This document shows positions 8,835-16,524 of a stretch of 64,000 bases of DNA, in pieces (within the stretch, counting starts at the first letter, position 1; every line of letters starts with the position of its first letter). The DNA comes from Bacteroidaceae bacterium. GTDB taxonomy: Bacteria > Bacteroidota > Bacteroidia > Bacteroidales > Bacteroidaceae. The stretch spans positions 1 to 64,000 of the forward strand of contig JAFVTL010000063.1 of assembly GCA_017503235.1 (NCBI GenBank), in the 5' to 3' direction. The notes under the pieces are model-generated. The model made no database searches and had not been told where the DNA came from. It worked only from the letters and a program-made list of their open reading frames with translations. A program made the translations under genes and the position numbers.

Positions 8835-9419
8835 ATGCAAATAAACAGAATAGTCAATTCTATCTTTACATCGAATACCTTTGTCTTGACGGATGGAAAT
8901 AGCCAGGATTGTTGGTTAGTGGATGTGGGGGATATAGAGCCTATCCTACAAGAAGTGGGAAACCGCCGGGTGAAGGGAGTCTTCATAACTCATACACATT
9001 ATGACCATATCTATGGCATCAACAAATTGGTGAAACACTTCCCGGAATGTGTGGTTTACACTTCGGAGCATGGGAAGGAAGGGCTGTTCTCCAGCAAACT
9101 GAATTTTTCACGTTATCATGATGACCCGATGGTGTTCGAAGGAAAGCATATCGAGGTGTTGGAAGAGGGGGAGGAGATTTCCCTCTTTCCGTCTATTATA
9201 CTGAAAGCACTCTACACTCCGGGACATGACTGGAGCTGCATGAGCTACTATACAGATGACCTGATTTTTACGGGAGATTCTTATATTCCGAATATCAAGG
9301 TCATCACGTCTTTGCCTAAAAGTAATAAAACGGAAGCGGAAACTTCGCTGGAGCGTATATTGGAACTATGCAAGCCCCGGGATGTGTATCCGGGGCATAA
9401 TGAAATACAAAAACTGTAA
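8835..9419 (+). CDS. Metallo-beta-lactamase-fold hydrolase
   Basis: A 194-residue MBL-fold enzyme. The zinc site THTHYDHIYG lies at about residues 52-61, with further ligands in YTPGHDWSCM and TGDSYIP and a final YPGHNEIQ. It resembles small glyoxalase II-like thioester hydrolases. In this operon a thioesterase activity on an acyl-ACP or acyl-CoA would be plausible, but that is inference. The start used is the ATG at 8835, just after the previous stop; an upstream in-frame ATG lies inside the preceding gene. Confidence 0.82.
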   Translation: MQINRIVNSIFTSNTFVLTDGNSQDCWLVDVGDIEPILQEVGNRRVKGVFITHTHYDHIYGINKLVKHFPECVVYTSEHGKEGLFSSKLNFSRYHDDPMVFEGKHIEVLEEGEEISLFPSIILKALYTPGHDWSCMSYYTDDLIFTGDSYIPNIKVITSLPKSNKTEAETSLERILELCKPRDVYPGHNEIQKL

Positions 9420-9435
9420 TAATCATATCATACTT

Positions 9436-10758
9436 ATGGCTGAAAGAAAAATGATTTACCTCTGTCTGGCACACATGTCGGAAGAGGGATTGGAACAGAA
9501 ATATGTAAAAGAAGCATTTGATACGAATTGGGTGGTGCCTTTAGGACCGAATGTGAATGGTTTTGAGGCGGATTTGAAGGAGTTTGCCGGTGGTATTCAT
9601 GAGGTGGTTGCGCTATCTGCTGGTACAGCAGCAGTACATTTGGCACTGCTGGCTTGCGGGGTAGGACCGGGTGATGAAGTGTTGGTGCAGAGCTTTACGT
9701 TCTGTGCATCGTCGCATCCTATCACTTACTTGGGAGCTACTCCGGTGTTTGTGGATTCGGAAGCGGATACTTGGAACATGGATCCGGCATTGCTGGAAGA
9801 GGCTATCAAGGACCGTATCGCTGTGACGGGCAAGAAGCCGAAGGCGATTGTACCGGTGGCACTATACGGGATGCCGTATGACTGTACCCGTATCATGGAG
9901 GTGGCGAACCGGTATGACATCCCGGTGATAGAGGATGCGGCAGAAGGTTTCGGCTCGAAGTTCAACGGGCAGATGCTGGGTACCTTCGGTAAGTTCGGGG
10001 TGCTTTCGTTCAATGGGAACAAGATGATTACGACCTCGGGTGGCGGTGCCTTGATCTGTGAAGATGCGGAGAGCAAGAACAAAATCATGTGGTATGCTAC
10101 CCAGGCGAGGGATGCGTATCCGTACTACCAGCATACGGCCATCGGTTACAACTACCGCATGAGCAACATCTGTGCGGGCATCGGCCGTGGACAAATGACG
10201 GTGGCTCAGGCGCACATTGACCATCATAAGCATGTGCAGGCGCTCTACGAAGAGTCGCTGAAGGATGTGAAGGGTATCTGTGTACATAAGCAACCGGATA
10301 CGGGAGAATATGATTCGAACTTCTGGTTGTGCTGTATCACCTTAGATAAGGACTTAAAAGTAAAAGGTCAGGAAAATTCATACAAGGAAATCATTAAAAC
10401 TGCTGTGGGTGGGGCTGCAGGAGTAATCCAAGCAGTGGATAGTGCTACTACGGATTGCCAACCGAATGAAAATGTAGAGGCACTTCGTGTGTATTTGTTA
10501 ACAAAGAAGATTGAGGCACGTCCGGTATGGAAGCCGATGCATAAGCAACCGGTGTATACTGGAGTTATGAGTTCTGAGTTAGGAGTTATGAGTTTGCCTA
10601 GCGGTACTATCCGTCAGACTTCGGAGAAGAGTGTAGCTTATATCAATGGGGTGTCGGAAGAAATCTTTAAGGTGGGTATGTGTCTTCCTGCCGGTCCGTA
10701 TGTGACGGATGAGGATGTGCATTATATTGTGGACTGTATCAAAGAAGCGATAATATAG
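9436..10758 (+). CDS. DegT/DnrJ/EryC1/StrS family sugar aminotransferase
   Basis: A 440-residue PLP-dependent enzyme. Conserved blocks are WVVPLGPNVNGFE, ALSAGTAAVHLAL, EDAAEGFGSKFNG and SFNGNKMITTSGGG, whose lysine (about residue 195) should bind PLP. KPMHKQPVY near residue 370 and CLPAGPYVTDEDV near the end complete the fold. The family aminates UDP-4-keto sugars during surface polysaccharide synthesis. It fits the acylation cassette, since an amino sugar would be the acceptor. Between KPMHKQPVY and SVAYINGVSE there is an extra stretch of about 25 residues encoded partly by a GAGTTATGAGTTCTGAGTTA repeat also found in nearby intergenic DNA. The start at 9436 avoids an overlap with the MBL gene. 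Confidence 0.92.
   Translation: MAERKMIYLCLAHMSEEGLEQKYVKEAFDTNWVVPLGPNVNGFEADLKEFAGGIHEVVALSAGTAAVHLALLACGVGPGDEVLVQSFTFCASSHPITYLGATPVFVDSEADTWNMDPALLEEAIKDRIAVTGKKPKAIVPVALYGMPYDCTRIMEVANRYDIPVIEDAAEGFGSKFNGQMLGTFGKFGVLSFNGNKMITTSGGGALICEDAESKNKIMWYATQARDAYPYYQHTAIGYNYRMSNICAGIGRGQMTVAQAHIDHHKHVQALYEESLKDVKGICVHKQPDTGEYDSNFWLCCITLDKDLKVKGQENSYKEIIKTAVGGAAGVIQAVDSATTDCQPNENVEALRVYLLTKKIEARPVWKPMHKQPVYTGVMSSELGVMSLPSGTIRQTSEKSVAYINGVSEEIFKVGMCLPAGPYVTDEDVHYIVDCIKEAII
10561..10598 (+). repeat. Heptamer repeat (family B) inside a coding sequence
   Basis: The bases GAGTTATGAGTTCTGAGTTA and the following GGAGTTATGAGT are variants of the AGTTCTG/AGTTATG heptamer found at 10759-10783, 13086-13170 and, inverted, 45861-45900. 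Here they are read in frame as GVMSSELGVMS inside the aminotransferase. Confidence 0.8.
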
Positions 10759-10783
10759 TTCTGAGTTGTGAGTGTTGAGTTAT
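10759..10783 (+). repeat. Heptamer repeat (family B) after the aminotransferase stop
   Basis: TTCTGAGTTGTGAGTGTTGA directly follows the TAG stop and fills most of the 49-bp spacer before the YjbH-like gene. Confidence 0.75.
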
Positions 10784-10807
10784 ATTAAAAGATATATCAA
10801 TATATTT

Positions 10808-11581
10808 ATGTTGCGCAGATTCTTAATTGTTTTTTGTTTTGTAATTCTCTGTTTGCCTGCCTCAGCACAGTTTACCTATGGTACTACGGGCTTGTTGCAT
10901 ATGCCGACAGCAGATATGCAACGAGACAAAACCTTCTTATTTGGTGGAGGGTATCTGAATAGCCATGCTATGCCTTCACACTGGGATTATAATACTTGGA
11001 ATTATTATATCAATATTACGTTTTTCCCGTGGTTGGAAGTGGCGTATACTTGCAATGTGTTTAATGAATGGGTAGATAGAGGTGTACCTGTACATATGAT
11101 AAACCAAGACCGTTCATTTCATGGACGTTTACGTGTTTGGAAAGAAGGATGGTGGAAAGAGTGGACACCACAGATTGTACTTGGTGTAAATGATGTGACT
11201 ACCGGTGCTGGAACTGATTATACGGATATGGCGGTAGAGGGAGATGGAAATGGATTCTTTAACCGTTATTATATTGCTGCAACGAAGCATTTGACTTGGC
11301 ATGGAGAATGGGGGATACATGCGGCGTATGTATATAATAAGCGTGGAAAGGATAAATTGAATGGTCCTGCCATTGGGGTGGATTATCGGTTTGCATTGCC
11401 GGAGACATCGACGCTGAACAAGGTGGTGAATAAGGTGAAGCTGATGGCGGAATATGATTCGAAGTATGTGAATGTTGGGGCGCGGTATGCGTTCTGGAAG
11501 GATTATATCAATGTGGTGGCGGAGCTGAGGGAGTGTAAGTATCCGTCGGTAGGGGTGTATTTTAAAGTACATTTGAAGTGA
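10808..11581 (+). CDS. YjbH-like outer-membrane beta-barrel protein
   Basis: A 257-residue secreted protein. A signal peptide covers the first 25 residues or so (hydrophobic FLIVFCFVILCLPASAQ). The mature part begins FTYGTTGLLHMPTADM, the start pattern of YjbH-type exopolysaccharide proteins, followed by alternating aromatic/polar strands and a terminal YFKVHLK as in outer-membrane barrels. The family is thought to take part in exopolysaccharide export or modification. It closes the polysaccharide operon. I chose the ATG at 10808 because the signal peptide follows at once; an ATG at 10772 would add 12 residues. Confidence 0.8.
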   Translation: MLRRFLIVFCFVILCLPASAQFTYGTTGLLHMPTADMQRDKTFLFGGGYLNSHAMPSHWDYNTWNYYINITFFPWLEVAYTCNVFNEWVDRGVPVHMINQDRSFHGRLRVWKEGWWKEWTPQIVLGVNDVTTGAGTDYTDMAVEGDGNGFFNRYYIAATKHLTWHGEWGIHAAYVYNKRGKDKLNGPAIGVDYRFALPETSTLNKVVNKVKLMAEYDSKYVNVGARYAFWKDYINVVAELRECKYPSVGVYFKVHLK

Positions 11582-11902
11582 TTTTTCATTTCTTTTGCTT
11601 GTCCAAAAGAAACGAAACAAAGAAAAGACACCGGCTGGCATTTTTTTGCCTACTCCGACACTTTTCTACACTAAACAAAAAGAACTCGCTTTGCTCAAAC
11701 AGCTTTTTGTTTTTAACGCTCCGAAAAGTACCTACGCTTCACGGCAAAAAAAAGAGGCCGGAAGTTGTTTGACATATATAGCTTCGCCCGTTGGGATTTC
11801 GTAGAGGCCGGAACTTGATGTTTTTTTGCAACATTGCTTCGCTCGTTGCTGATAATGCTTCCTTCTAACGTAAAATTGTTTCGCTTGTTGCGATAAGTAT
11901 AT
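11582..11902. repeat. Non-coding mosaic of repeat fragments
   Basis: No convincing gene. It holds CTTTTGCTTGTCCAAAAGAA followed by ACGAAACAAAGAAAAGACAC, a sequence I recognise as scattered in Bacteroidetes genomes. It also holds two GAGGCCGGAA blocks (about 11753 and 11804) and three related TTCGCTCGTTG/TTCGCTTGTTG/TTCGCCCGTTG blocks. The two short open frames here are low-complexity and start inside repeats. Confidence 0.55.
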
Positions 11903-11938
11903 AAGAAGGGCTGCTGTGTAATCACAGCAGCCCTTCTT
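11903..11938 (+). terminator. Bidirectional terminator between the YjbH-like gene and the TlpA-like gene
   Basis: Perfect 16-bp arms AAGAAGGGCTGCTGTG and CACAGCAGCCCTTCTT around a 4-base loop, followed by a T-rich tract on the plus strand. It lies between convergent genes. Confidence 0.9.
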
Positions 11939-11955
11939 GTTTTATTGTATCCATA

Positions 11956-13044
11956 TTACTTCAGGAGTTCGGAGAGCTTTTCTTGGATGGCTTCGCCACG
12001 GAGGTTGCGGGCAATGATGGTGCCTTCCTGGTCTACCAATACGGTGGCGGGGATGGCATTGACACCATAGAGCTTGGAACCTTCGCATGCCCAGCCTTTG
12101 AGGTCGGACATTTGTGGCCAGGTCATGCCCCATGTCTTGATGGCTTCTTTCCATGCGGTTTCGTTTTCGTCCAAGGATACGCCGACAATGCCGAAGCCTT
12201 TCTTGCTGTAGGCTTTATATGCTGCAATGACATTGGGCATCTCGCGCTTGCAAGGACCGCACCAGCTTGCCCAGAAGTCAATCAGGGTGTATTTGTTCTT
12301 GCTGATGTAGTCGGAGAGCTTCACTTCCTTGCCTTCCGGATTGTTCATGGCGAAGTCGATGTACTTCTGGCCGACAGCGGTCTTCTTGGTCAGTTCGATA
12401 TGCTGGATGACACGAGCGATGCTTTCCACTTCACGATAGTGTGCAGGAACCTTGTCGACAAGGGCTACTTGTTGGTCGAACTCAAAATTGCCGATAACTT
12501 GTGGCAACAGATAAATGCCGACAGGATTGCTGATGTTGTTTTCTACAACCTGGTACATCCCGTTAAAGACTTCTTCGTTCTTGGCTTCAATCTGGTCGGC
12601 AATGGCTTTGCGTTGTTCTTCGGTCAGGGTTGAGTCGCTACGCAACTGATTGTGCAACACGCCGAGTGCTTCGTTGACAGTTGCCAGAAATTCCTTGAAC
12701 TGTGTCTGGTAGATGTCGTTATTGGCGGTTCCGCTTACCTTTTCTTCTGTCAGGTCGACGGCAATGTTCCCATTTTCAAGGAAGAGGTCTACCCACATTT
12801 CTCCGGGTTCGTAAACGATGTAGCGGTGAACGGTGGTATCCTGACGGCCGGTAAAGGTGAAGGTACCGTTCTTTACAATGGCTGAATCCAAGTTGACCAG
12901 TTCTCTACCTTTTTGTTCTTGCAAGTAGATGGTTTCTCCGTCTTCCACTCCTGCAACAGTTCCTGTGATCTTGTAGGAGGGTTCGTTGTTGCACGCTGTG
13001 AGGGCGAGGCCTCCGGCAACCAATAAATAAGCAATTTTCTTCAT
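11956..13044 (-). CDS. TlpA-like thiol-disulfide lipoprotein with DUF4369 domain
   Basis: A 362-residue lipoprotein. The signal peptide ends at the lipobox LTAC (Cys about residue 17). An N-terminal DUF4369 domain follows (SYKITGTVAGVEDGETIYLQ). The C-terminal thioredoxin domain has the redox motif WASWCGPCKREMP near residue 260 and the cis-proline block NAIPATVLVDQEG. Members reduce or shuffle disulfides in the periplasm. I chose the ATG at 13044 just before the signal peptide; an upstream in-frame ATG at 13074 overlaps the promoter box. A TATCTTTG box lies about 30 bp upstream on this strand. Confidence 0.92.
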   Translation of the reverse strand: MKKIAYLLVAGGLALTACNNEPSYKITGTVAGVEDGETIYLQEQKGRELVNLDSAIVKNGTFTFTGRQDTTVHRYIVYEPGEMWVDLFLENGNIAVDLTEEKVSGTANNDIYQTQFKEFLATVNEALGVLHNQLRSDSTLTEEQRKAIADQIEAKNEEVFNGMYQVVENNISNPVGIYLLPQVIGNFEFDQQVALVDKVPAHYREVESIARVIQHIELTKKTAVGQKYIDFAMNNPEGKEVKLSDYISKNKYTLIDFWASWCGPCKREMPNVIAAYKAYSKKGFGIVGVSLDENETAWKEAIKTWGMTWPQMSDLKGWACEGSKLYGVNAIPATVLVDQEGTIIARNLRGEAIQEKLSELLK

Positions 13045-13071
13045 CTTGTTCTTTTTTAAAGTATTTGGGTG

Positions 13072-13079
13072 CAAAGATA
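13072..13079 (-). promoter_or_regulatory. Bacteroides -7 box for the TlpA-like gene
   Basis: TATCTTTG on the minus strand, 27 bp before the start codon. No clear TTTG -33 box. Confidence 0.5.
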
Positions 13080-13085
13080 GTAAAA

Positions 13086-13170
13086 AGTTCTGAGTTCTGA
13101 GTTGTGAGTTCTGAGTTATGAATTATGAATTATGAGTTATGAGTTGAGAGTAGTGAATGGTGAATAGTGA
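13086..13170 (+). repeat. Heptamer repeat array (family B)
   Basis: About nine tandem units of AGTTCTG/AGTTATG/AATTATG followed by degenerate copies. It forms one side of a mosaic spacer between divergent genes. Confidence 0.85.
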
Positions 13171-13250
13171 TTTATGCGGACACACCATGGTGTGTCCCTA
13201 CTTGTTATACCCCCTCCGCACTTCGTGCTCGTCCCCCTATAGAGGGACAG
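13171..13250. repeat. 20-bp perfect palindrome plus CCCCTCCGCACTTCGTGC repeat
   Basis: GGACACACCATGGTGTGTCC at 13178-13197 is a perfect 20-bp palindrome. It is followed by CCCCTCCGCACTTCGTGC and CCCCCTATAGAGGGAC blocks. Both look like REP-type intergenic repeats; I see no other copy in this window. Confidence 0.6.
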
Positions 13251-13319
13251 TTGTTTTCCTACTTATTGGGGAACTTAAAATATATTAGGGAATATATTAT
13301 TTGATTTTGATTATTTTTT

Positions 13320-13327
13320 TATCTTTG
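13320..13327 (+). promoter_or_regulatory. -7 box for the potABCD operon
   Basis: TATCTTTG 20 bp before the potA start. TTTG copies at 13300-13303 and 13306-13309 are closer than the usual 19-20 bp spacing. Confidence 0.55.
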
Positions 13328-13347
13328 CTCCCCATAATAGTAGATTT

Positions 13348-14730
13348 ATGCAACAGTCAAATTACATCATTGAGGTTCAGCATGTTTCCAAACGTTTCGG
13401 CGAGAAGGTGGCGTTGGATGACATCCATTTGAATGTTAAGAAAGGTGAGTTCGTGACTATCTTAGGACCGTCCGGATGTGGAAAAACCACTTTGCTACGA
13501 TTGATAGCAGGGTTTCAGACGGCTTCGGAAGGTACCATCAAGATTGCCGGTGAGGAAATCACACAGACGCCTCCACACATGCGTCCGGTGAATACCGTTT
13601 TTCAAAAGTATGCCTTGTTCCCTCATCTGAATGTGTATGATAACATCGCATTCGGCCTGAAGCTGAAGAAGACTCCGCAGCAGGTGATTGAAAAGAAGGT
13701 GAAGGCAGCGTTGAAGATGGTGGGCATGACGGATTATGAAGACCGTGATGTGGACTCGTTGTCGGGTGGTCAGCAACAGCGTGTGGCGATAGCCCGAGCC
13801 ATTGTGAATGAACCGGAGGTATTGCTGTTGGATGAACCATTGGCTGCACTGGACTTGAAGATGCGTAAGGACATGCAGATGGAACTGAAGGAAATGCATC
13901 AGAAGTTGGGCATAACCTTTGTGTATGTAACCCACGACCAGGAGGAGGCCTTGACTTTGAGTGATACCATCGTGGTGATGAGCGAAGGTAAAATCCAGCA
14001 AATCGGTACTCCGATGGATATCTACAATGAACCTATCAATTCGTTTGTCGCTGACTTTATCGGTGAAAGTAATATCCTGAACGGAACGATGGTGAAGGAC
14101 AAGCTGGTGCATTTCGCAGGCCATGAATTTGAATGTGTGGATAAAGGATTCGGCGAAGATATGCCGGTGGATGTGGTGATACGTCCTGAAGATATCTACA
14201 TCTTCGATCCGTCGGATGCCGCGCAATTGACCGGTGTTGTGACCAGTTGCATCTTTAAGGGCGTTCACTTTGAAATGTTGGTGCAGACCCAGGAAGGTTA
14301 TGAACTGATGGTACAGGACTACCATAGTTTTGAAGCCGGAAGGGAAGTGGGATTGCTGGTGAAGCCTTTTGACATTCATGTCATGAAGAAGGAGCGTACC
14401 TGCAATACCTTTGAAGGAAAGATGCTCGACAATACTCATGTGGAATTCTTGGGATGCAGTTTTGAATGTATCGCCCAAGAAGGCCTGGAAGCCGGTGACA
14501 AAGTACAGGTGGAAGTGGACTTCCAGCATGTGAACTTGCAGGACAATGAAGAAGACGGTGTATTGAGCGGGGATGTGAAGTTCATCCTTTATAAAGGCAA
14601 TCATTACCACCTGACCGTATTCACCGATTGGGATGAAGATATATATGTAGATACCAATGATGTCTGGGACGATGGTGACCGTGTGGGTATATCCATTGCA
14701 CCGGAACACATCCGTTTAAACAAGTTGTGA
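13348..14730 (+). CDS. potA: Polyamine ABC transporter ATP-binding protein
   Basis: A 460-residue ABC ATPase. It has Walker [10 protein letters not shown] (about residue 39), the Q-loop region, signature LSGGQQQR (about 140) and Walker [12 protein letters not shown]. It drives import of spermidine or putrescine through PotB and PotC. Typical PotA is about 370-380 residues. Here the C-terminal regulatory region is longer and seems to hold two TOBE-like segments, one with [12 protein letters not shown] and one ending [14 protein letters not shown]. The four genes potA-B-C-D follow in order with tight spacing or overlap. Metal-ion or thiamine transporters share the ATPase motifs, but the neighbours and PotD support polyamines. 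Confidence 0.9.
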   Translation: MQQSNYIIEVQHVSKRFGEKVALDDIHLNVKKGEFVTILGPSGCGKTTLLRLIAGFQTASEGTIKIAGEEITQTPPHMRPVNTVFQKYALFPHLNVYDNIAFGLKLKKTPQQVIEKKVKAALKMVGMTDYEDRDVDSLSGGQQQRVAIARAIVNEPEVLLLDEPLAALDLKMRKDMQMELKEMHQKLGITFVYVTHDQEEALTLSDTIVVMSEGKIQQIGTPMDIYNEPINSFVADFIGESNILNGTMVKDKLVHFAGHEFECVDKGFGEDMPVDVVIRPEDIYIFDPSDAAQLTGVVTSCIFKGVHFEMLVQTQEGYELMVQDYHSFEAGREVGLLVKPFDIHVMKKERTCNTFEGKMLDNTHVEFLGCSFECIAQEGLEAGDKVQVEVDFQHVNLQDNEEDGVLSGDVKFILYKGNHYHLTVFTDWDEDIYVDTNDVWDDGDRVGISIAPEHIRLNKL

Positions 14731-14734
14731 GCCC

Positions 14735-15535
14735 ATGTGGAATAAATTCTCCCGTTTCTTTATGCGGCGCAGGAACTGGTCTATCCCTTATGCCTTGTTC
14801 CTGCTGGTGTTTGTAGTGATACCGCTGTTGCTGATTGTGTGGTATGCATTTACCGATGAGGAAGGTGCGCTGACCCTCAGCAATTTCCGTAAGTTCATGA
14901 TGCATCCTGAAGCGATGAATACATTCATCTACTCCATCGGGATTGCCATCATTACCACCTTGGTTTGTCTGGTGTTGGGCTATCCGGCTGCCTACATCCT
15001 GAGTCAGAAGCAGTTCAAGACTTCGAAGACGATGGTGGTGTTGTTCATCTTGCCCATGTGGGTGAATATCCTGATTCGTACGCTGGCTACCGTGGCTTTG
15101 TTTGACTTCCTGAAGTTGCCATTGGGAGAAGGAGCCTTGATATTCGGTATGGTGTACAACTTCCTGCCGTTCATGATATATCCGATTTACAATACGTTGC
15201 AGAAGATGGACCAAAACCTGATAGAAGCCGCTCAGGATTTGGGTGCCAATCCTGTCAAGGTATTCGGTAAGGTTATCCTTCCTTTGTCCATGCCGGGGAT
15301 TGTAAGCGGCATCGTGATGGTATTCATGCCTACGGTGTCTACCTTTGCCATCGCCGAGTTGCTGACCATGAACAATATCAAGCTGTTCGGTACTACCGTA
15401 CAGGAAAACATCTATAACGGAATGTGGAATTATGGGGCTGCCTTGTCGCTCATCATGTTGCTTCTCATTGGCATCATGAGTCTCTTTACGAATGAGGAGG
15501 ACAGTGCCCAAAATGAAAGCGGAGGTGTGATATGA
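14735..15535 (+). CDS. potB: Polyamine ABC transporter permease
   Basis: A 266-residue inner-membrane permease with about six spans. The EAA loop that docks the ATPase is visible as EAAQDLGANPVKVFGKVILP (about residues 168-187). N-terminal basic residues precede the first span, as in PotB. It starts 4 bp after potA and overlaps potC by 4 bp, so both are translated together. PotB and PotC form the channel for polyamines delivered by PotD. Confidence 0.92.
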   Translation: MWNKFSRFFMRRRNWSIPYALFLLVFVVIPLLLIVWYAFTDEEGALTLSNFRKFMMHPEAMNTFIYSIGIAIITTLVCLVLGYPAAYILSQKQFKTSKTMVVLFILPMWVNILIRTLATVALFDFLKLPLGEGALIFGMVYNFLPFMIYPIYNTLQKMDQNLIEAAQDLGANPVKVFGKVILPLSMPGIVSGIVMVFMPTVSTFAIAELLTMNNIKLFGTTVQENIYNGMWNYGAALSLIMLLLIGIMSLFTNEEDSAQNESGGVI

Positions 15536-16323
15536 TGACAAGAATAATGGCCAAAGGATATTTGTGGTTCTTGTTGGCGCTGCTTTACTCGCCGATACTG
15601 ATTATCATGATCTTTTCCTTTACAGAGGCAAAGGTATTGGGCAATTGGACGGGCTTTTCATTCAAGCTGTACAGTTCCTTGTTCTCGGGAGGGATGCATC
15701 ATTCGTTGATTAATGCCATCTGGAATACCTTTGCGATAGCATTGATAGCCGCTTCTGTCTCTACCGCATTGGGGAGTATTGCCGCTATTGGTATCTATAA
15801 CTTGCGCAGCCGGGCTCGTGGGGTGATGAACTTTACCAATAACATCCCTATCATGAATCCGGATATCATTACGGGGGTATCGTTGTTCCTGTTGTTTGTC
15901 AGTTTCGGCATCTCGCAAGGATTTACAACGGTGGTCCTGGCGCATATCGCATTCTGTACTCCTTATGTCGTGTTGAGTGTCACTCCTCGTCTAAAGAAGA
16001 TGAATCCCAATATTTATGAAGCGGCGCTGGACCTTGGCGCTACTCCTTTCCAGGCACTTCGTAAAGTAATCCTTCCGGAAATCCTTCCGGGGATGATCAG
16101 TGGCTTCATCTTGGCGTTCACTCTTTCCATCGATGATTTTGCCGTGACTATCTTTACCATCGGTAATGAAGGATTGGAAACTCTTTCTACCTATATTTAT
16201 GCGGATGCACGCAAGGGAGGCCTTACTCCGGAATTGCGTCCGTTGTCAACCATCATCTTTGTAACGGTGCTTGTACTGTTGATTGTTATCAACAAACGGG
16301 CGGAGAAGCAGAAGAAGGAATGA
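15532..16323 (+). CDS. potC: Polyamine ABC transporter permease
   Basis: A 263-residue permease, partner of PotB. Its EAA loop reads EAALDLGATPFQALRKVILP (about residues 163-182), and SGFILAFTLSIDDFAVTIF is the conserved following span. The start overlaps the end of potB by 4 bp (ATGA). After its stop a 176-bp repeat dyad separates it from potD. Confidence 0.92.
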   Translation: MMTRIMAKGYLWFLLALLYSPILIIMIFSFTEAKVLGNWTGFSFKLYSSLFSGGMHHSLINAIWNTFAIALIAASVSTALGSIAAIGIYNLRSRARGVMNFTNNIPIMNPDIITGVSLFLLFVSFGISQGFTTVVLAHIAFCTPYVVLSVTPRLKKMNPNIYEAALDLGATPFQALRKVILPEILPGMISGFILAFTLSIDDFAVTIFTIGNEGLETLSTYIYADARKGGLTPELRPLSTIIFVTVLVLLIVINKRAEKQKKE

Positions 16324-16329
16324 TTTATT

Positions 16330-16505
16330 GAGGAGTTATAGTGGTTAAAGGAGTTAGAGGAGTTAAAGTAGTTAAAGGAGATAAATGGAGATAAAGGCCG
16401 ATAGATTCGACTGATAATTCCCAAGCATCCACTAAGCATTTGGCCTTTAACTCCCTGTCCGGAGGACGAGCGAAGCGATAACTCCTTTTAACTCCTCTAA
16501 CTACC
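16330..16505 (+). repeat. Large dyad built from nonamer-like units (family C)
   Basis: Left arm: repeated GGAGTT/TTAAAG units (AGGAGTTAAAGTAGTTAAAG). Right arm: the inverse, TTTTAACTCCTCTAACTA. It lies inside the pot operon between potC and potD, so its RNA would fold into a long hairpin that could set the PotD to permease ratio (inference). A short copy of the same unit is at 5388-5452. Confidence 0.8.
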
Positions 16506-16524
16506 CGAATAATGATAAGTGAAA

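Noticed and set aside
11578..11804. Two short frames after the YjbH-like gene
   Set aside because: They are in repeat DNA, rich in Phe, Leu and Lys, and lack any similarity or promoter.
13495..14709. 404-codon minus-strand frame opposite potA
   Set aside because: potA is unambiguous with all ABC motifs; the opposite frame has a composition typical of antisense shadows.
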